A DNA stretch of 64,000 nt from Rotaria socialis. Lineage: Eukaryota > Rotifera > Eurotatoria > Philodinida > Philodinidae. The stretch lies in NCBI GenBank assembly GCA_905331475.1, contig CAJNYU010001979.1:1-64000 (forward strand), read 5' to 3'. Below are positions 22,870 through 34,936 of the stretch, in pieces (position 1 is the first letter of the stretch; each line of letters opens with the position of its first letter). A model generated the notes under the pieces. The model saw only the letters and a list, made by a program, of their open reading frames with translations. It did not search any database and was not told where the DNA came from. Position numbers and translations under genes: made by a program.

Positions 22870-24726
22870 TTAACTTTCGAGTTCAAGTCCCAAACCAACT
22901 TTGTGTCCACCAGCATTTAAGTTTCGAGCTTCAAATAAAGTCGATAATGTTAATTTAAATCCTAGAACAAAAACATCATATTAGAAAAACGATGAAGAGA
23001 AAGATTTTTTTTTCTCTCTACCTGGACGAAGAAGTTGTTGAAACGAAAGACCGACTTGGCAAATATTGTTGACTTTAGCACCAATTGCAGTTTGAGAATC
23101 AAGTTGATATTTTGATGCAACCGCAAATCGTGTCTGATTGGTACCTGTTGTCCATGCTAATTGAACACCAGTTTCAAGTTTATCGTTTACACGATGATAG
23201 ACGCTACCGCCAACTTCATTTCCATCATTTCTATTCAATAAAAGAGTCCTTAGACTTTTAGTAACAGTTATCAATGGCTTGTTCTTTCGAACAGTTAGAC
23301 AACTGATCAAATAAAAAACGTGTTTATCTACGAGGAGAAAAGGCCCTATGTGAAAGATAAATAGGTAAAACAAATGTAAATATTTATAATTCGTTTTTTT
23401 TAGGAAAATGAACATTAGAATAATAAACAGTTGTACGACCGATGTTAGATTTTTATCTATCGGATAATTATACCCAAGGGTGTCAATTATAGTCTGTCTT
23501 GTTTCAACATATGTCGATTTTGTCATATATAGAACGCTGCATATGTGACATCTTTCTTTGTCTAGTGAAGACACCCATTAGAGATAATAGTTAAATGTAT
23601 AAAAGCTATGTAACGCTACGCAATCATAAGAAAAAATTCAGTCACTTAATAGAACATTTTTTTAAGTCTTCAGGACGTTCGCACTTCTACTAAATATTGA
23701 TGGGACTAGAAAATAGAATTTTTATTTAATTGAATCGATAAAAATCACCAACGTTTACCTATATCGAGTACATTTTTTTCGATTCAATCAAACTGAGATG
23801 CTATCTTCATAGGAATTCATCAATAGTTTTGCTATGGGCTACGAAGCATATCAACATGAATCCTTGACCGCAAATAGCAATTGAAATTTGATGGAGTCTG
23901 CATCGGAATAGCTAAATGTACACATTGAACAATTTTTATTTGCTTGATTTATGAGGTAATGTTTATACTATTCGAAATGAGTTCCAAAGTTACGCAACAC
24001 TAGAAATTCTTACCGAAAAAAGGAAAATACAGCTGAATGGTCATTCCTATGAATACTCACAAGTTAGCGAACAATGTAAAATCTTTTGCTTTGTATCCAA
24101 GACCGAAATTACTCTTTGTTAAACTTGCTTTACCGGTGCTATAAACATATTGATATCCAGCTAACCAGCCTTGGTGTCCTAATACAATAGCTCCATTAAG
24201 TGTTGGACCCGTAGCGTCAGAACCAATATTTGCTTCGACTTGAGCCTTATCATGAACATAAGTTGTACGAAGTTCAGCAGCTTTTTTTCTTAAAAGAAAG
24301 TCAAAAACAAACAAAATTTTCTTTCGATGAAGAAAAACTCAATGTTACCCTGTATGCGGCACCAGAGTAGCATCGAAAGTAATTTTGAAACCTTGAGCTA
24401 ATTGATCGTCGGCTGTTATTTCACATTTAAGCACATTATCTGTATTCCATTTTTCCAAAAATGTTAAGCCATATTTTGGAACAACATATTTGCTTTCGAG
24501 ACTACCAAAGGTTCTTGCTGTTTCGGTATTGTGTTCACCGACTACATTGAAATTAACTCCATTAGCCGAACGTGTTTTAACGTCGAGTTTGAATACATTG
24601 AAAACTAATAAATGAAGAATGAAAATTACAGTACGTAATGATCATCAATGAAACTAACTTACAAAAGCCTTTATTAAATATATCTGATACTTGTTTATTA
24701 AGATCGGCGTACTTTGGTGGAGCCAT
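22870..24726 (-). CDS. VDAC: Mitochondrial voltage-dependent anion channel (VDAC, porin) (5 exons)
   Basis: Exons 24726-24663, 24604-24349, 24288-24061, 23230-23022 and 22961-22870 join to 282 residues, almost exactly the usual VDAC length (about 283). The N-terminal helix [20 protein letters not shown] is typical, and the body shows classic beta-barrel strands: [38 protein letters not shown], and the C-terminal [18 protein letters not shown] forms the main metabolite pore of the mitochondrial outer membrane, passing ATP, ADP and small anions. All introns obey GT..AG and phase. The third intron (830 nt) is much longer than the others. The gene is divergent from MDH1B with a 297-bp gap. Confidence 0.96.
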
Positions 24727-25023
24727 GTATTGAATACGAGCAAAAGAATACTGATTTGGATTATAAAGAAAAAGTAAGATAGTGGTTTTTACAAAGAAAT
24801 AACAACAGAGATTAACTGTAGTATTTTTATTTGTGAAAATTTCAACCAATGAAATGCAAGTTTATTATAAAAAATGTTCTAAATTGAAAAAAAGAGTCTG
24901 TTCAAAATTTTCTTTAAAAAAATCCTTATGAATAATTAAGAAGAAATCCTATTGGTAAATGTAAACATATAAAAATGCTAGTAGGTAACAACGGAGGCAG
25001 TTACTCAGTTTAATCACAGTGCA
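24727..25023. promoter_or_regulatory. Divergent promoter shared by VDAC and MDH1B
   Basis: Only 297 bp separate the two start codons. Toward MDH1B a TATAAAAA motif lies about 57 bases before its ATG (near 24968). The interval is AT-rich with no open frame. A shared bidirectional promoter is inferred from the spacing. Confidence 0.55.
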
Positions 25024-28000
25024 ATGGCAAAATTTGTGATCGCTGGTAACGCTCATCAATTGATATTGGAAATTTTCTCGAATAAATATATATCTCTCTT
25101 ATTTAGGAAAAGCTAATTGTCCACATTATGCCAAAGCTGAACTATTAGGAGATTATCTTCAACGTAATTTACCCAATTTCAGCATTTATAAATGGCCTAT
25201 TGCAGAGCAAGTAAGGAAACCATTCGTACAAGAACTTAGTTACACAAAAAAATAAAATAGAAAATATATTGATGCTCATTGATATATTAAATTGATAGTA
25301 ATGAGTATTAGTTGTGACTTTATTTAGTACGGTATGATACAGTTAGGTAAGCTCTATGAATTTGATATCCTATACTTTTGATAAATATTAGTTTATTACT
25401 CGATAGCAATGAACGATTTTCATTATATATTTCATGGAATTACTCTTGAACAATTAAGAAGTTTAGAATGAAAATGTTTGTTCAAAAAGGAATTTACAAT
25501 AGATTTCGATAGTACTCTATCCGATTTAGAATCAGCTACTACCTTTTCGGCATCGCCAAATTCCATATCGGAAATTGTAGAATGCCATCATCTCTTCAAC
25601 TGGTCTCCTATAGATTAGACTGCCATAAACCCATTCTTTTCAATAGAACTGAATGATTCATGGCAGTTCGGTTTCTTAGTTACGAAGCATACAGATGCGC
25701 AAATCGCAATCAAAACAATTGTTTTCTTCTCAACATATTTTACAGTAGTCAACTGTTCCAATTGTTTCTGAATATGAGATGCCTCCTCGAGAGCAGAATA
25801 ATCATTGGTACTTTCGGATATACTAACAATCATTTTTTTCTTTTTATATGTAATCTACTCTAGAGACTCTCCGTGTATATCCAGAATAAGAATGATGGTT
25901 TATTAGAGAAATTCTAGAAGAAATGAAACACTTTCTATATTTAGGATTGGGACGATTGGGTCGAATCAACGTATGGAAAAAATCAGTGGAAATCGAGTAA
26001 ACGATCATCTCCACTAATATGGCGTGAATTAATGGAACGTGGTGGTCGTGGCACACTGGTCGGTGGTCTCGATGATTTTCAAGAATATGCTCAATGCTAT
26101 TACGGAACGATTCTCGATCATTTTATGACGAATTCGTCAGCACTTTTTCGTTTAATTGCCGAGGAAAACATTCAACACTATACTCAGGATATTCAGTTAA
26201 AGAAAAAATTCATTGAAGAAACATTAAATCCATATCATGTATGTATTGTTGGCGCGCATCATCCATGTGCCTATGAATTATTTCCGGAATTATTTTCATC
26301 CAAATTATTTCCTAATCGTGATATATTTCTTCGATTAACAACAAATGACCCATCGAAACTATCCAGTTTAGAAGCGATGGCTATGGAAATTGAAGATCTT
26401 GCATGTAAACAATTTCATAGTGTTGAAACAGTACTACAAAATAATGATATAACTTTTGAAAATACGGATTTGATTATCGTTGTTGATGATTATTTTTTTG
26501 AAGAACAACAAAAATATTTTGATTCATTAGTTGCCGAAAAAACACGATTAAATAAAACCTACGATGAAGCAAATCTATTCGATGATGAACGACCTCCGTT
26601 TGAACCAGAAAGAATGAAACATGATATGAAAAGTGCCTATCAATATTATAAAACACTTGCCAGTCAAACTCAATCGAATATTAAATCAACATGTCACATT
26701 CTTATTGCTTGCTCGAATTCAACTATGATTGCCACTCAAGCGTTTATAAAAACAATGAAATCAATACCAACAAATAACATTATTGGTCTTGCGAGAACAG
26801 TGGAAAATCAAGCAAAAGCAAGAATAGGAAAAAAACTCAATGTTGATATTAGAAGTAAAGTTTTCATTTTCGTGGATCTGGTAACGATAAGAATCAGAAT
26901 TGACATTTATCTCAATAGCACGAGATGATCCATAAAGATCCCTGGAGTAAATAGGTATTAGTGTAATTCATGCAGAACTGAAAGATCTAACAAGATTCCT
27001 TTCATGTTCTGTCTGAGGAATGGATTTTAGTAAGTGTTTTACAGAATGAGAGAAAGGCCATCCTCGAAAGTAACCTTGAGAATGTCTCGGAGAAAACTAC
27101 ATCGAGATCTTTACTCAAAGGTCACAAAATAAGCGATGTTCCCCATCATTTACTGATTTATGCGAGCCTATGAATCGAAAGAACACGGTTGATCAATTTT
27201 TAAAATGAGCTTTGTGCAAAGTACCATAGGTGAATCATCCGAGAAATTTCGCGTTTAGTTCTATGAAGTTGATTTTTTAGCCGGATCCCATGTCGTGGGC
27301 AGAGATATTTTTCTGTGCATATGACTTGTAAGAAGTCCTAATTGAGTTTCTGTTTTTTCTGTAATTTAGATGTAATTAATCTGCATATAATTGGAGATAT
27401 AAATGGCGAATATATTATTGATACAAATCATTGTCAATCGCTTAATTATGATGGTGCTATTTGGGCACAATCATTCTTACGAAATTCGACAGAAATGTTA
27501 GCTGATCCGAAATGGATCAAAGAAGTTCTTCGAAAAGAACTTGAAAATCGAGGTAAATTAATTGGGGAAAAAAACCCGAATGAACTCTTTATCAACATAT
27601 TTTCTTAGATTTTGAACTTTATTCTCATGTTGAACACAATCGAGCACTTGTTCATACTCAAACATCGGCTATTCTATCATTCGTTCAAGGTATAGTTGCC
27701 AAGTATCGACAAAAATAATTACTAAAAAGAAAACGCATAATATTTTCTTAGATTGGGTCAATGGTTCCAATGATGATCATTCCTATTCGTGCGTGATGTC
27801 TTGTTCAACTGCGGCTCTTGGTTTAGCAGAAACCAATGATGAAGAACAGATACATGGAAATTTCATTTGTTCAGTACCTGCACTGATAAAAGGTCCAGAT
27901 GACGTAGTGCCTATTGATTTGAATCTCTCGAATGATAATCGAGCGCTACTCATTCGAATCATCAAGGTAGTTTGTTTTTATAAAATTGCTAATTCGGTGT

Positions 28001-28060
28001 TTTTCTTCTTCTTGTCTTCTATTTCAATAGGATATACAAGCAAAATACAAAATGGACTGA
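25024..28060 (+). CDS. MDH1B: Malate dehydrogenase 1B-like protein (7 exons)
   Basis: Exons 25024-25045, 25107-25210, 25945-26854, 27370-27552, 27609-27689, 27752-27966 and 28031-28060 join in frame to 514 residues, close to vertebrate MDH1B. The N-terminal extension typical of MDH1B is present: [20 protein letters not shown], then DWDDWV and [19 protein letters not shown]. An LDH/MDH-like Rossmann and C-terminal domain follow. The nucleotide-binding loop is degenerate ([10 protein letters not shown]), and where active MDH has the catalytic histidine this protein reads GDINGEY, with isoleucine (codon 27399-27401). It is therefore probably a non-catalytic MDH paralogue, as MDH1B appears to be in other animals, where it is linked to cilia and sperm. 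Introns 2 (734 nt) and 3 (515 nt) are long for this region. Confidence 0.92.
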
Positions 28061-28159
28061 TTAACATGAACTATTTAGTTTTGCTCGCGTTTTTCTTTTC
28101 ACAAATTCTTTTTTCCTCGTTTGCGCGTCTTTTTACACCGTATCGAAATAACATTTCGG

Positions 28160-28193
<34 letters not shown>

Positions 28194-28603
28194 TGCATTC
28201 ATCAAACTACTAACATGATGATAAGAAATAATAATGATAGAGACGAGTTCGTCTCTTCTTTTTCTCAACACATTTGTTCATTCAATATTGTACGCAATCG
28301 TGCATGACACATTTTTATACAGAGAAAACAAATCGACATTGATTTCATCTAGTCCAAACCGGTAAAAATGGGTGAAAGAAAAATTGAATAAGATGCATAT
28401 GCACATATCGTTGACATGACTATATACGGTTGCTCTATCATCGCACAACCATTGACCGAATATATAACAAGTACGCGTCAAAATGATTAATATAGGTGTT
28501 CATTTTGTTCAGTGACGTGTACTTAAATTTCTTCGTACGAAAGTAAGGTAGAAGAAGAAGACATGACAAACTAAAAACAGAAACTTCCTCAGAAAGACAA
28601 AAT
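28061..28603. other. 3' flank of MDH1B and promoter of the next gene
   Basis: It contains a (CT)n microsatellite and no credible open frame. The purine-rich stretch just before 28604 is probably the 5'UTR. Confidence 0.5.
28164..28191 (+). repeat. (CT)14 microsatellite
   Basis: About 14 uninterrupted CT units, 100-130 bases after the MDH1B stop codon. Confidence 0.95.
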
Positions 28604-30271
28604 ATGTTTCACCAACCATTCTATCCTTCGCCGCAACAGGCAACATCCTATCACAATCATCATGGCCAAAATCATTTCTACATTCCAACACAATCACCAT
28701 CCTTCTATCGTTCTGGTCCTATGCCAAATCAAAGCAGTCATCATGTAAATTTCAGTCGAACATACGAATATTTTCCTTCGTCACCACTTCATGGTTTTCC
28801 TTCGCCGTCACCTCGTGGTTTTCCGTCGATGACACCAGGTAGTTATGCATTCAACGGTGTAAAAAGTCAACAACATTATCCGCGTGCACAAGCATACCAT
28901 TTTCAAGATAAATCAACATATTATTACATGTCGGAGCCTATCATTACTAGTAATAATCGTATAACTGTAAAAAGAAGACCGAATTACTCATTGTCTAGCT
29001 AAAATTATTCTTTTTATTTTTTGTTCATCCGTAGATTCGATTGACTAAAGTTCACACAGGAAGAAATGGTGATCAACAACGTGTATTTGTTGAACAAGAA
29101 TTTAGTAATCAACATGAATTGAAAAAATTCGTTAAAAATCTAAAACATAATTTCGAAAAAACATTTAATAATCGTGCTGGCGGTGGTCACAGTAGTAATG
29201 AAACTCTTGGAGAAAATCAACATTTACATCGCAAAAAATCAGGGTAGGAGGAGTTTGATAATATTAATTTTTTTTTCATCCTATCCATCGATCGTACCTT
29301 GTTTTAGTCTTGTTGTCATTGAAGAGCCGGACGAAGAGCCGAAAATTTATGAACAAAAAGTTTATAACGAAAATATTGAATCAAAACATAAGCCAACTGA
29401 AGTTACATATCCATTAGTGGATGCATCGAAATTCGTTGGTCATGAACAACATCAACGGCCTACACATGTATCATCAAGTTCAACGATTTGTTTAAGCCGA
29501 CGCCAGAAAAATAAAATGAAACACTATCAACAAAATCAAAATAATGAAATGAATAAAAAGAACAAAAAACAGAATAAAAACCCATCAAATTATCATCATC
29601 ATCATCATCATCCACAGCAACAGCAACAACAACATTATGAAGTACCACCAAGATTTCAACAACAATTTTTCAATAATGAAAATATTTTTCGAATGACAAA
29701 CGATTTTAATTATCATTGGGTATTTGATGCTTATCTCAAAACTTTCTTTTATATCTCTTTTGATTTTTAGAAATTCAATCAGTATCAACAGCCATTACAT
29801 AATCAGCCATATTCATATGTTCTACCGACGAATGAAAATCTTCCTCCATCGACTCCATCAGTTTTTCATCAACCGCGAGATCCCTATTATCAGTCATCGA
29901 CATTGCCACATTTTGCTCACTCAAACGATCAATATCGGCCTCAGCAAACCCCGTCTCGTCCACGTCGCGGTAGAAAGAATCGACGAAATCAACCAACAAC
30001 AATTACAGAAAATATTACTTTTAAAAAGCCCGATCAAGAACAACTACGTGTTCAGCGTACACGATCGGATTGTCGGGCGAAACCTCCATTTCAAACTCGA
30101 ATTCGAACGTCTCATTGTCTTGATTATGGATTTCATCCGACTCAACGAACGTTCGTTCCATTTATTCAGCCGCGAGCACCTATATTTTATCCTCAAAGAC
30201 GATTAGTTCGAAATGCACAAGTACATTTTCGTTTATTTAATATTTATCGTCCGAATTCGGTTCGTTTTTAA
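28604..30271 (+). CDS. Low-complexity P/H/Q/N-rich protein, uncharacterised (4 exons)
   Basis: Exons 28604-28966, 29035-29243, 29308-29719 and 29771-30271 join in frame to 494 residues. The N-terminal third is rich in P, S, Y and H with tandem-like HGFPSPSPRGFPS. Exon 3 has lysine/asparagine-rich segments, a run of six histidines and six glutamines, and YEVPPRFQQQF. The C-terminus is arginine-rich (SRPRRGRKNRRNQP) and more evenly composed. There is no signal, membrane segment or known domain. Composition resembles RNA-associated disordered proteins, but this is only a compositional impression. All three introns are 51-68 nt with clean GT..AG ends. The stop codon ends 8 bases before the stop codon of the convergent collagen-like gene. 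Confidence 0.75.
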
Positions 30272-30279
30272 TGTTATTA

Positions 30280-33200
30280 CTAATTAGCTTTTCGACAGTT
30301 TGTTTCAATACATAAGATTCCCATATTTGAGTCTCCTATTGAGCATGGCCATTTAAGTTGCTGATGAAATAATCCATGTCTACTGTCTGGTATGCGACTT
30401 GCAATACCGGATAAACTTGAATCATGACGGCTCCAATCGTGACCTAGAAAAAGAATAATAATTATAATAATCCACTATCATATTCTTACAGGTATCGCTT
30501 GAAGCTGTCCCATTAATATTTGTGCCGTGCCACCAGTATTGAAATCTAAAGCAAATAAAAAAAATTTATTAGACTCGAACCAATTGTCATAGCAATTTAT
30601 TCTACACAGTAGTTATAGACTATAACATCAAATTGATGACCTAAACATTTCAATGTTGTACTGTGAGTGCGAATAGAAATTTTCATGCCAAAGTTCCAAT
30701 CAACAAAAATGAGCCCGCGGATTCGTTTTTTCCCCCTCGTTTGCCGATGCAATAAAAAAGAACCATGTGACACAATAAATAAACAAATATAGAGAAGTAT
30801 TGAGTAAAATTGATTTGTATGTCATCATAATGATAGGCAGTTGTCTATCAATAAGATAGAACCGATCTGTTTGAAATGTTTCTGGAGACACATCATTAAA
30901 AATATCTAGGATCATCATAATATGAAAACACTTCATCATCTCGTGTCAATGGTCCATCCAGCGTTTGACTCCTGCTGTGAGGATTGAAATCTCGTGAATT
31001 TGGAAATGCATGCGCAAGCATCCATCAAATGTAAGAAGGTCAAAGCAATTTTTGAAAAGGCTGTCCGTTCCATCGTGCGCCAAAATACTATTTCGTCAAT
31101 TGTTTTTCTGTTCGCATGATATCATCTCTTTGCAGTAAGATGCGTATATCAATCATGCTGACAGATCAGAAGGGTTCGCGTACGCATACGATTACTCATA
31201 TGTGACGTGTACTCGAAAAAGGCTGATTGATGATCGCAGTCATATGTCTATAGGCGAACTTACTGAGGTCGTAATCCTTGTACATCGAGAATTTCACTTT
31301 GAGCTGGCTTTTGTTGAAAGATATCGTCGACGTTGTCAAATAAAGTTTGTTCCTTTGAAAAGCAAAAGATTCAAATTTTATAGAAACGAAAAAATAATTT
31401 CGATAAAAACAAAAATCTTACATGCAAATTAGCAACGGTTGCACTGACACAAACACCAGCAAATAGATTAGACAACCAATTTGTACTCGTGGACATAAAT
31501 GCTCGATAGACGCCACTTAAATTTTGACGTTTAGATGCACTTTCACATACATTATCGTAATCGGATAATTTTGAGCACATCGCATTTGTTCGTTTTGTAT
31601 TACACATTTTACGTACATTTGGGCCAATTGCAAACATATGAAGCTGGATAGAAATAAATTTCATATTAAGGAGTTAACTACATCAATATGATTCTTTTCA
31701 GGTAATTTTCTACACGCATCATATTCTACTAATTGTTGCTCAAGTTCGATAAACTCTCGAATAACTTGAGCTAATAGCTTTTACATATTAGTATCAATTT
31801 GATAAATATTTACATCATATTGTTTATAATTCCATAACAAAATGGCATCATATGATGTCAATGTCTTATTCGCCAGTTCTCGACCAGCTGTTTCTCATTA
31901 ATATCCATGCGTCCACCTTTTATGGACTCATGAAAAATAACGTTTTTTTCTTTTTTTTTGGAATGGAAAACAAGTAGAACAAACGCGATTAGGATGGATT
32001 TCTATTCATTAGAACTTACGCTTTTACATGAGAGGGTAGTGGTGCATTGCTGCAAAAGAAACAATCAAAGTATAACTTGCTAAAAAATAATCAAAATTGA
32101 TTCTTACCGGTTTCGGGATAGATAATGTCGTCGGCGGTAGTGGCTGTTCGTGTACATAATGGGAGCTCTATGAAATAAAGAGATTTGCAGTGAATAGAAA
32201 ACACAGGCAATACTTCGCTCTCTATTCGTAATGGTATCAATTGACCGTGAACTCGAATATAAACTCCTTGCAATTGTCCATAGTCATTGACAATGTGAAT
32301 ATAAGAATGATCAGGATAAGTTGTTGAAGCATCTATAGCTTGTTGCAACGTTTTAAATACGCGTACATTGGTCTAGAAAAACAAAGCAAAAAACAAAGAC
32401 GCATACCGTCAATTGCTTACTATCAAGCGGAATGAAATTCTGACCTGTGCTGATTGCAGACACGTTGATGAACATGATGTACCAATGTCGCCTTTCATTC
32501 CTCTATCGCCTTTCTCACCTTTTAATCGAGCATACTAAAATGGAAGAAAAAATATAGTAAAATTGAAATTTGTTTTTTCATAACTCAGCTGTACGGTATT
32601 ATAGTCAAGAGTAAATTGGCTCGATACTGCCGGCGATGTTGTTGTCGAAGATAATAATGATGAGGGTGATGTTGGCGTACATACACAAGGAAGTGCAAGC
32701 GCATTTCGATAAGCAATTTTCTATTAAAAAAACGAACGTTTGTAGGATCATCTTGTTTAAGTACCAAAAAAAGTCATTTCTTCTACTTTGCTATCAATAA
32801 TTAATTGACGAATGGATTGAGCAAGATGCGCCAAATTGATATGAGAGCCAATACAATCCTTTTGCGGCTCAGGATATCCCACACCAGCGCAATCTTTTCA
32901 AAAACAAAAGCCTATTAAGAAAACAAGACATCGATAAAATACCTGCCGGACATATTCCAGGAATACCCTTATCTCCTCGTTCACCCTGAAAATTAAGTAT
33001 TATGTATGACAGAATTTTTTTTCCTGTTTTCTTATTGTGTAAACAATTACCTTTTCGCACCGACATGGAGAACTTGTCTACAAAAACAAACACAAAAACA
33101 ATATTCATTAGTCTTCTTTTGTATGCAACTTACAAGAGGTGTGTATTTGCTAAATACAGTTGTAGTCGGTCCCTAAAATAAAGAAATAGCGATAATTGTC

Positions 33201-34511
33201 AAGTTTATCGATGATTACAGCTTTGAGCTATTTATTATTATGGATGTATAATTTAGCTGTATGATTACAACACCAATCCATATAAATGAGAAAATAACAA
33301 AAGATTATAGGGAGAATCTATCGACAGTATATTATGTAAACAAATTCTTCTCTATTTTCTCGATAATAATTAAATGTTGAGAAAATATGAAGCAACAATA
33401 TTTATAAGAAAATTTGCGTCATTAATGTGAAATATTTTCATTGATTAATAAGTATTAGACAGAAAAGAAGTTGCTCTTTTGCTTCGTCGTTTTTTTACAT
33501 TTCTGGTTTGAATAATTATTTAAGAGGAAAAACAGAAATTCTGATATACCTGAGAGATAATAACTATGATAAGTAAAATGTACATGAACAATATTTAGTC
33601 AATAAATAATAATCCGACATATGGAGGATAGGATAATGTTCGTATAGTTTTCTCTTTCTCACTCTAATCGAATATATATAAATATAACGAGAAAATGTTC
33701 TTGTGTATATTAATAATAAAATGCATAGGGCAACAATAGCGACAAAGTAATTATTCAATATAATCGTCGTGGACGACTTATTGTACGAATACATGGACAT
33801 AGTCTTCTATCACATTTGTTTATTTACCAAGAGAGAACGACGCATATAAGCAAGCTTTGACATTTTAGGAAAAAAAAGATATATGATGAAAGTGATAAAC
33901 ATCATACTGATTTCCTCCTGACTCTTTTTTTCGCATGAAAGAGAAAAATAGTCGAGTATTTTGCGTTGAGAACTCTTTAGTAATATACTACAAACTGAAA
34001 AACATTAGTTAGCAGAAAACAAAGAGCACTAGCAAAACATCTATTAACTGTCCAAAACACAGTTACTTAAAAACAGCCCAGATGGCTGGTCTAGACCCAA
34101 ATACTAGCAATGATTAATTGAATTACGATGAAAACAACTCACCATCGTAAATGCTACGATACTCATATTTGAATAGAATGAAGGTAGCTTTTCATCGCCA
34201 ATAAAATCTCCTGATCCATCAGGAACGCTTGATTCATCTTCACCGGTCTGATACATTGATCTTGGTTTGTGATCAGCTATTCGAAAGCCTTCTTCTTGTT
34301 CAAGTATTTGACTTAGTTGCTCAATTAAAGAGTCATTGTCAATATCTTCGGGCGCATCTTCTTGAAGGGCAGTATCGACAATTCGTTTCAGGCTACGAAC
34401 AATAGGATCAATTCGATGGCTGTTGGTGTTTGTTGATGAACTCGTGCGAGCAATTGTACACAGACAATTGATAATGGTCACCATAATTAGTAGATAAATA
34501 CAAAAGTACAT
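30280..34511 (-). CDS. Short multiplexin-type collagen (XV/XVIII-like) with endostatin domain
   Basis: The gene starts with a signal peptide and a 123-residue N-terminal exon (34511-34143). Clear exons follow: 33172-33134, 33077-33051, 32985-32943, 32893-32787, 32720-32595, 32534-32445, 32372-32108, 31777-31682, 31643-31422, 31352-31264, 30545-30490 and 30443-30280. Only two tiny Gly-X-Y segments exist (GERGDKGIPGICPAG and KGEKGDRGMKGDIG). A domain like the multiplexin trimerisation module comes next (FKTLQQAIDAS ... GVYIRVHGQLIPL), then endostatin (LSGVYRAFMSTSTNWLSNLF, QYWWHGTNINGTASSDTC, final CIETNC). Multiplexins are basement-membrane proteins. Two segments could not be phased: the hinge (31790-32107; a candidate exon 31893-31814 is in frame) and about 20 endostatin residues near 30932-30974. 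The gene is either disrupted there or has splicing I could not resolve. Confidence 0.82.
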
Positions 34512-34595
34512 TTGCCGGTACTTTCATTGAGTTAGCTATGTGTAATATTGTCTTCGTTTGTTTATTATAGTTGTTGACAAGAGAAAGAGAGATAA

Positions 34596-34628
<33 letters not shown>

Positions 34629-34936
34629 ATGTCATTATCCAAGAGTACATCTCTTTTCTCTGGTCCTCTTTTTTCTTGTTCTCATTTCCTCTTTACACTA
34701 AATAGACAGGGCAGAAAAAGAGAACAACTTTTTATTCTTTTTATTTTCGTTGTTTGTATTACAAACAGCACAAATAAAAAAATAATAAAAAAGAAGAAAG
34801 TTGAGTATTATACATATATATGAATAGAAAAAGAAAAAATGTGTTAATAATGTTTATAGAAAAAGAATATATTGCACAATAATAAGAATAAGAATGATAA
34901 GAATAAGAAAGAAAAGAAAAAGTAATATTTTATATG
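34512..34936. other. Upstream region of the collagen-like gene
   Basis: It contains a (GA)n tract at 34597-34622 about 90 bases upstream of the collagen start codon, and purine-rich low-complexity DNA. It also holds the 3'UTR of the DLGAP gene. Confidence 0.55.
34597..34622 (+). repeat. (GA)n microsatellite
   Basis: About 13 GA units within a longer purine tract, in the collagen gene's 5' flank. Confidence 0.9.

Noticed and set aside
28071..28271. Frame with repeated Glu-Arg on the minus strand
   Set aside because: Translation of the (CT)n microsatellite.
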